The notes beneath the pieces are model-generated. The model did no database searches. It saw only the letters and a list, made by a program, of their open reading frames with translations, and was not told the DNA's origin. DNA of 64,000 bases from Bordetella holmesii ATCC 51541 (GTDB lineage: Bacteria; Pseudomonadota; Gammaproteobacteria; Burkholderiales; Burkholderiaceae_B), in the NCBI GenBank assembly GCA_000612485.1, contig CP007494.1, forward strand, positions 186,001-250,000, in the 5' to 3' direction. Positions 59,417-64,000 of this stretch are shown in pieces (position 1 is the stretch's first letter; each line of letters opens with the position of its first letter). The position numbers and the translations under genes are program-made.

Positions 59417-59490
59417 GGCGCAATGGCAGAGTGGTTATGCAGCGGATTGCAAATCCGTGTACGTCGGTTCGATTCCGGCTTGCGCCTCCA
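59417..59490 (+). tRNA. cysT: tRNA-Cys (anticodon GCA)
   Basis: 74 nt with acceptor GGCGCAA / TTGCGCC, discriminator T, encoded CCA, anticodon arm GGATTGCAAATCC and T-arm GGTTCGATTCC. A terminator follows. Confidence 0.96.
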
Positions 59491-59497
59491 AATTCAA

Positions 59498-59532
59498 CCC
59501 CCCGTTACGGTAGATCCGGACGGGGGTTTTTG
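59498..59532 (+). terminator. Terminator of the tRNA-Gly/Cys transcript
   Basis: CCCCCGT pairs with ACGGGGG, with an inner short pairing, then TTTTTG. It lies 8 bases after the tRNA-Cys CCA. Confidence 0.85.
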
Positions 59533-59648
59533 TTTGGACGGCCCAGGTTGGCTGCGCACGCATTTGCTTACGCTTACCTACGCCTGGCAGCGCTGTCGCG
59601 CGTTGTGCCTTGCTAAGGTGTGCGCTGACTGACAAACACTTGAATGGC

Positions 59649-59948
59649 ATGCATATCTCCACCTTGATGTGGCGCCGGGCGCTGCCTGGCGCGATGATGG
59701 CCGCATTGATTGCCGCCTGGGCCACGCCCGCGCTAGCCCATAAACCGCATCACCACCGCGGCGACTATACGCAGTCCTCTTGGGATGGCGCCTGCAAAGT
59801 CGAGCGCAAATGGAAACGCAACGGCCAATATAAGGAAAAGCGCAAATGCCGCCCTGCGTACGTCTATCCGCACGCGGTGTATCCGCAACCCGCCTACGGG
59901 ACGCCGTCCATCGTTATTCAACCTCCGGCCATCGTCATCCGCCCCTGA
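59649..59948 (+). CDS. Small secreted basic protein, unknown function
   Basis: 99 residues from the ATG at 59649 (an in-frame TTG lies 39 bases upstream). Signal peptide ending TPALA, then a mature part rich in His, Lys, Pro and Tyr (HKPHHHRGDYTQ ... YVYPHAVYPQPAYG) with CKVERKWKRNGQYKEKRKC, two cysteines that could form a disulfide. No family recognised. Periplasmic or surface location inferred. Confidence 0.7.
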   Translation: MHISTLMWRRALPGAMMAALIAAWATPALAHKPHHHRGDYTQSSWDGACKVERKWKRNGQYKEKRKCRPAYVYPHAVYPQPAYGTPSIVIQPPAIVIRP

Positions 59949-59995
59949 CGGCCTGCCTATAATGGCTTGACCCGACTTTTTGCCGCAATCGCCCC

Positions 59996-60568
59996 ATGGA
60001 TCAAGCCGTCTTAGACTCACTGCAACGCTGGCCCAATGTCCCTGCCGTCTATGGTTGGCTTTCGTTGGATAAGCGCGGCCGCTGGCGGCTGCATCCTGAT
60101 CAGGGCGAAGCACAGGCCATCACCAATAAGCAGATCCTGGCTTTCATGGACCGCAACTACAGCGTGGACGACGCAGGATGCTGGTTCTTCCAGAACGGCC
60201 CCCAACGGGTGTATGTCGACCTGCTGGGCGCGCCGCTCATCCTGCGGCTCGATGACCGTGCTCAGGGCTTGCGCAGCCACAATGGCCTGGTTATCGGTGC
60301 CATAAAACAATGGTGGCTGGACGAGATCGGTCAGTTGTGGGCTGACACGGACCAGGGGCCAGGCCTGGTCGACGATCGGGATTTACAGGGTGTGTTGCAA
60401 CGGCTCCAATTGGAAGACGGCCGGACACTACTGGACGCCGAGAGTATCCCGCAGGCCCAGCAGGTCCAGGGCCTGGGCAGCCAGGCCGCGCTGACCATGA
60501 CAGAGCAGTCCGCGCTGGCCTCGGCACTGGGTTTCGTGGCGCGCCCTAGACTCGACGGCCACTGCTGA
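59996..60568 (+). CDS. Conserved hypothetical protein (DUF2946/DUF2944-like label uncertain)
   Basis: 190 residues, soluble, no signal. Pattern WPNVPAVYGWLSLDKRGRWRL, IDNKQ-type ITNKQILAFMDRNY and NGPQRVYVDLLGAPLILRL. I recognise it as a beta-proteobacterial conserved hypothetical but not its function. Its last 23 bases overlap the end of the convergent DoxX gene, so the two 3' ends form complementary RNA. Confidence 0.75.
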   Translation: MDQAVLDSLQRWPNVPAVYGWLSLDKRGRWRLHPDQGEAQAITNKQILAFMDRNYSVDDAGCWFFQNGPQRVYVDLLGAPLILRLDDRAQGLRSHNGLVIGAIKQWWLDEIGQLWADTDQGPGLVDDRDLQGVLQRLQLEDGRTLLDAESIPQAQQVQGLGSQAALTMTEQSALASALGFVARPRLDGHC

Positions 60569-60950
60569 CCAACACAAACTTGCCGTCACCGAGCAGTGCC
60601 AGCACCGCCGCCGACAGCGCCAGAAACACCGGGTACTCCCAACCGCCGCCCGGGTTGCCGAAGCCCCAGCCATTATTGACGTGCACTGACGCGGCCACCA
60701 GCAACTGCACCGTGGCCACTGCGGCCACCCACCGCGGCACAATCCCGAGAATCAGGAACAATCCACCGACGATCTCGAAAAACGTCACCGGATAGGCCAG
60801 CCACCCGGCAAAACCGATCTTGGCAAAAAACTGCGCCGTGCCGGGCAGCGTAAACACCAGCAATTTGGTCAGGCCGTGAGCCAGGTACATCACGCCCAGC
60901 ATCAGGCGTAACAGGAATGCGGCATAAGGGGCGCTGCGAGGATCAATCAT
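60546..60950 (-). CDS. DoxX-family membrane protein
   Basis: 134 residues from the ATG at 60950 (GGAG 7 bases upstream; an ATG 12 bases earlier is less well placed). Four helices, with RLMLGVMYLAHGLTKL and GFAGWLAYPVTFFEIVGGLFLILG typical of DoxX. Inner-membrane proteins of this family are linked to quinone or thiol redox and detoxification; no defined substrate. Divergent from a LysR gene that may regulate it. Confidence 0.87.
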   Translation of the reverse strand: MIDPRSAPYAAFLLRLMLGVMYLAHGLTKLLVFTLPGTAQFFAKIGFAGWLAYPVTFFEIVGGLFLILGIVPRWVAAVATVQLLVAASVHVNNGWGFGNPGGGWEYPVFLALSAAVLALLGDGKFVLVSSGRRV

Positions 60951-61068
60951 TATTTTCTCCATAGGAACATCGAGTCGCATTCGAGATGCGATGGCCGCAT
61001 TCTGGCGGTTCCAAATCCGGAGATAAACAGCCAAAATCGCAAATGGTTATTGCCAAACCAGGAACAAT

Positions 61069-61986
61069 ATGGACACCTACGGTGCAATGCAGACCTTCGC
61101 CAAGGTCGTCGAACTGGGCTCCTTCGCGGCGGCAGCCGACCGGGCCGCGATCGCCCGCTCCGTCGTGACCAGGCAGATCGCCTTTCTGGAAGAGAAATAC
61201 GGCGTGCGCCTGCTCAATCGCAGTACGCGCAAGCTCAGCCTGACAGACGCGGGCCGGGCCTTCTACGAGCGTGTCCGCCCCCTGCTCAATGAATTGGCCG
61301 AATTGGATCTGGCTTTGCAGGCGCAAGGCAGCCAACCCACCGGCCGATTGCGCGTGGCCGCCCCCGTGTCTTTCGGCGCCCGGCATCTCGGGCCCGCCAT
61401 CGCCGACTACCTGCAACACTACCCCCAGGTGACCATCGACGTAGACCTGAATGATCGGGTCGTCGATCTTATTGAGGACGGCTACGATGTGGCGGTCCGC
61501 ATCGGACCGCTGACAGACTCCTCACTGGTCGCCCGGCCGCTGGCTCCGCAACCGCTGCATGTCTGCGCCTCGCCGGCCTATCTGGCTCGCTATGGCACGC
61601 CGCAACATCCGGAGGACCTGCGCCAGCATCGCTGCCTGCATTACAGCTACGCCAGCGGAGGCAATGACTGGACCTTCGAACAGGACGGACACACCACCGT
61701 CTTGCGGATCAACCCAACCATGCGCGCAAACAATGGGGATGTCCTGCGCACCGCGGCGCTGGCCGGCCACGGCATCATCCGGCAACCCGAGTTTCTCGTC
61801 GGCGAAGATCTGCGCGCCGGCACGTTGGTCCCCGTTCTTCCGGGCTACGCGCGCGCGCCCATCACCATGATGGCGCTCTATCCTCACCGCCGCCTGCTCT
61901 CTCCCAAGGTGCGCTCGTTTGTCGACCATCTTGAATCCCATTTCGGTACGCAAACTTCCGCAGCCGGCAGCGTAAGCAACCGGTAG
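61069..61986 (+). CDS. LysR-family transcriptional regulator
   Basis: 305 residues. N-terminal winged helix FAKVVELGSFAAAADRAAIARSVVTRQIAFLEEKYGVRLLNRSTR; C-terminal PBP-like effector domain (GRLRVAAPVSFGARHLGP, DVAVRIGPLTDSSLVARPL). Belongs to the large CrgA/PecT-like subgroup. The 118-bp gap to the divergent DoxX gene suggests that gene as target. Intact. Confidence 0.9.
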   Translation: MDTYGAMQTFAKVVELGSFAAAADRAAIARSVVTRQIAFLEEKYGVRLLNRSTRKLSLTDAGRAFYERVRPLLNELAELDLALQAQGSQPTGRLRVAAPVSFGARHLGPAIADYLQHYPQVTIDVDLNDRVVDLIEDGYDVAVRIGPLTDSSLVARPLAPQPLHVCASPAYLARYGTPQHPEDLRQHRCLHYSYASGGNDWTFEQDGHTTVLRINPTMRANNGDVLRTAALAGHGIIRQPEFLVGEDLRAGTLVPVLPGYARAPITMMALYPHRRLLSPKVRSFVDHLESHFGTQTSAAGSVSNR

Positions 61987-61995
61987 AATCAAGCC

Positions 61996-62577
61996 ATGAC
62001 CGCGCTTACCCACTACTTTCCGGCTCCCCGCCGCGCCAATTTCTGCAGCCAATGCGGCTCGCCCGTTCAGCATCGTGTGCCCGACGGCGACAACCGAGAA
62101 AGAGACGTCTGTGATCACTGCGGCGCCATCCACTATCAGAATCCGCGCATGGTGGTCGGCACGGTCCCGGTCTGGGAGGGGCGCATTCTGTTATGCCGCC
62201 GCGCCGTCGAACCCCGCTACAACACCGGGACACTGCCCGCCGGCTTCATGGAGCTAGGCGAAAGCACAGCCCAGGGCGCCGGGCGCGAAACCTTGGAAGA
62301 ATCCGGAGCACGCATCCGGTTGGGGCAGCTGTACACCATCATCGATGTCCCCCAGATCGAACAGGTGCATATCTTCTATCTGGCCGATCTGCTGGGCCCC
62401 GAGCTCGATCCCGGTCCCGAAAGCCTCGAAGCCCGCTTCTTTGAGGAATCAGACATCCCCTGGGATGACCTGGCCTTCCGTACCGTGGCCACCACGCTTG
62501 AGCGCTATCTGCAAGACCGGCGGACAGGCACGTTTCCGACCCATCACTACACGCTCGAATCGCATCGCTCATCTTGA
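61996..62577 (+). CDS. NUDIX hydrolase with zinc ribbon
   Basis: 193 residues. Zinc ribbon CSQCG ... CDHCG at residues 17-41, then the Nudix box ([23 protein letters not shown]), complete in its G, E, RE, EE and G positions. Zinc-ribbon Nudix proteins hydrolyse dinucleotides such as NADH or FAD, or related nucleotides. The stop overlaps the aat TTG start, indicating coupling. Intact. Confidence 0.9.
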   Translation: MTALTHYFPAPRRANFCSQCGSPVQHRVPDGDNRERDVCDHCGAIHYQNPRMVVGTVPVWEGRILLCRRAVEPRYNTGTLPAGFMELGESTAQGAGRETLEESGARIRLGQLYTIIDVPQIEQVHIFYLADLLGPELDPGPESLEARFFEESDIPWDDLAFRTVATTLERYLQDRRTGTFPTHHYTLESHRSS

Positions 62578-63326
62578 AGCTGCCCTGGCTGCAGGCCGAT
62601 ACCCCGTTTCCGCCGCCGCACACCGCGCTGGATGAGCCCAACGGCCTGCTGGCCGCCGGCGGCATGTTGACGGTCGACCGCTTGCGGCAGGCGTATTCTC
62701 AAGGCATCTTCCCTTGGTATTCGCAAGGTGAACCGGTTTTGTGGTGGAGCCCCGATCCGCGCATGGTGCTGGCTTGTGATGACTTCGCCCCCTCGCACTC
62801 CTTGCGCAAGAAACTGCGCGGCCTGGCGCGCGCCGAACAAGCAGGAGAGTCGACGCTGAGCGTTCGCGTGGATACGGCCTTTGCCGAGGTCATGGCCGCC
62901 TGCGCCGGCGCACGGCAGGGGCAGCCCGGCACCTGGATCACGGCCGAGGTGCAGGCTGCCTATTGTGCCTGGCATGCAGCCGGCCAGGCGCACAGTATCG
63001 AAACCTGGCAGGACGGTCGCATGATCGGCGGGCTGTACGGCGTGAGCCTGGGCGGCATGTTCTTCGGCGAATCGATGTTCGCACATGCCACGGATGCCTC
63101 CAAGATTGCGCTGGCCTATCTGGTAGGACTGCTCAGGCGCCATGGCGTGACCTGGATCGACTGCCAGCAGCAGACCCGCCATCTGGCCAGCCTCGGTGCA
63201 CAGCCCATTCCCCGTGCCCGCTTCCTCGATCATGTCGCGCAGGCGACCCAGTTGCCGCCGCCGCCATGGCGAAGAGGCAGGCTGCTTCAAACCGGCGACA
63301 TTCTGGATCTGCCTGAACAGCGTTAA
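62574..63326 (+). CDS. aat: Leucyl/phenylalanyl-tRNA-protein transferase
   Basis: 250 residues with TTG start (TTGA overlap with the Nudix stop). It adds Leu or Phe to proteins starting with Lys or Arg, marking them for ClpSAP. Signatures: [56 protein letters not shown] and [10 protein letters not shown]. Followed by bpt, the usual N-degron pair. Intact. Confidence 0.95.
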   Translation: MKLPWLQADTPFPPPHTALDEPNGLLAAGGMLTVDRLRQAYSQGIFPWYSQGEPVLWWSPDPRMVLACDDFAPSHSLRKKLRGLARAEQAGESTLSVRVDTAFAEVMAACAGARQGQPGTWITAEVQAAYCAWHAAGQAHSIETWQDGRMIGGLYGVSLGGMFFGESMFAHATDASKIALAYLVGLLRRHGVTWIDCQQQTRHLASLGAQPIPRARFLDHVAQATQLPPPPWRRGRLLQTGDILDLPEQR

Positions 63327-63368
63327 TATGGCCACAGCCGCGCCCCAACCCGCCGGCTGCCGCCCCGG

Positions 63369-64000
63369 ATGAGCCAGCTCAAAGAACTCCCTTTCTCGAC
63401 GCTACAGTTCTACGCGACCGCGCCTTACCCGTGCAGCTATCTGCCTGGCCATCAGGCACGCTCGCAAGTCGCCGCCCCGGGACACTTGATCAACGCCGGA
63501 ACCTACTCCCAACTCGTGCAACAGGGCTTCCGGCGCAGCGGCCTGTTTACCTACCGTCCGCATTGCGACAACTGCCGTGCCTGCACCCCGGTACGCGTCA
63601 ATACGGATCTCTATGCCCCCAATCGTAGTCAGCGTCGAGCCTGGAAAGCCCACCAGGACCTGCGCGCCTTCGTGGCCGAACTGGCCTGGTCGCCCGAGCA
63701 CTACGACCTCTATACGCGCTACCAGCAAGGCCGCCATCCCGGAGGCGGCATGGACGACGACAGCCGCAGCCAGTATGCCCAGTTCCTGCTGACCTCCCGG
63801 GTCAATACGCGCCTGGTCGAGTTCCGCCGCCCCGACGGCGCACTGGCCATGATTTCCATCATCGACGTCCTGGAAAATGGCCTGTCGTCGGTGTATACCT
63901 TCTACGATCCCGATGCCGCAGGCAGCCTGGGCACATACAGCATTCTTTGGCAGATAGAGCAGTGCCGCAAACTTGAATTGCCCTGGCTCTACCTGGGCTA
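63369..64000 (+). CDS. bpt: Aspartate/glutamate leucyltransferase, 5' part (runs off window)
   Basis: About 210 residues present from the ATG at 63369. Bpt (Ate1-like) transfers Leu to proteins with N-terminal Asp or Glu. Motifs: [46 protein letters not shown], and [20 protein letters not shown] near the edge. 42 bases after aat. No lesion in the visible part. Confidence 0.94.
   Translation, partial: MSQLKELPFSTLQFYATAPYPCSYLPGHQARSQVAAPGHLINAGTYSQLVQQGFRRSGLFTYRPHCDNCRACTPVRVNTDLYAPNRSQRRAWKAHQDLRAFVAELAWSPEHYDLYTRYQQGRHPGGGMDDDSRSQYAQFLLTSRVNTRLVEFRRPDGALAMISIIDVLENGLSSVYTFYDPDAAGSLGTYSILWQIEQCRKLELPWLYLG

Overview
The window is high-GC Bordetella chromosome, most likely Bordetella holmesii. 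It carries IS481 (1773-2815), an ISL3-family element 1306 bp long once its insert is removed (34785-37368), and two IS407-group (IS3 family) elements. The stretch 37165-37231 agrees with the hIS1001 diagnostic target of B. holmesii as I remember it, and 1779-1945 agrees with the IS481 target. IS481 together with hIS1001 and IS407-type elements argues against B. pertussis and B. parapertussis. The species call rests on memory and was not searched.

Layout. 1-1754: 3' end of trxB, an Smr-domain protein and an EmrE-type efflux protein. 1773-2815: IS481, inserted at the stop codon of a sodium:solute symporter (2817-4883), which is paired with its DUF4212 small subunit. 5156-5754: a 0.6-kb regulatory gap with an orphan terminator, an NtrC-like palindrome and a KdpE-like repeat array. 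5755-13975: the kdp potassium-uptake operon, with kdpB, kdpD and kdpE broken. 13984-16354: O-antigen ligase-like gene and a broken GT9 glycosyltransferase. 16553-25159: icd, DUF1841, two cytochromes c (one broken), a MoxR/VWA pair (VWA broken), a truncated acetyltransferase and an M16 peptidase. 25328-34762: chaperone and housekeeping block (dnaJ, dnaK, thioredoxin-like, grpE, small repeat protein, hemH, hrcA, nadK, recN). 34785-37368: hIS1001 interrupted by an IS407-type element. 37415-40765: fur, bamE, dapB, murB, tRNA-Gly. 40797-42254: an IS3-group remnant cut by a second, internally deleted IS407-type element.

43515-59219 is an accessory catabolic locus. Two homologous GntR/FCD regulators each sit beside an aconitase-family dehydratase, and sites with the same operator core (TGTTGACA or TGTCGACA) lie in front of the divergent or adjacent transcription units. 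The other genes are a PrpF-type isomerase, a PrpB/PEP-mutase-type lyase, two short-chain dehydrogenases, a Bug solute-binding protein, a LysE exporter, a cyclic amidohydrolase, an isochorismatase-like cysteine hydrolase and a CobW-type GTPase. There is no methylcitrate synthase (PrpC) or PrpD, so this is not a standard methylcitrate cycle. I infer uptake of an acid or cyclic amide, ring or amide hydrolysis, isomerisation/dehydration/hydration and a final C-C cleavage. Three genes here carry frameshifts, so the pathway is decaying. 59273-64000: tRNA-Gly, tRNA-Cys, small hypothetical genes, doxX, lysR, a NUDIX gene and the N-degron pair aat-bpt (bpt runs off the end).

A strong theme is reductive decay. 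At least ten net single-base deletions, mostly in short G or C runs, break dispensable genes, while housekeeping genes are intact. Consistent base-calling error in G/C runs is the competing explanation.
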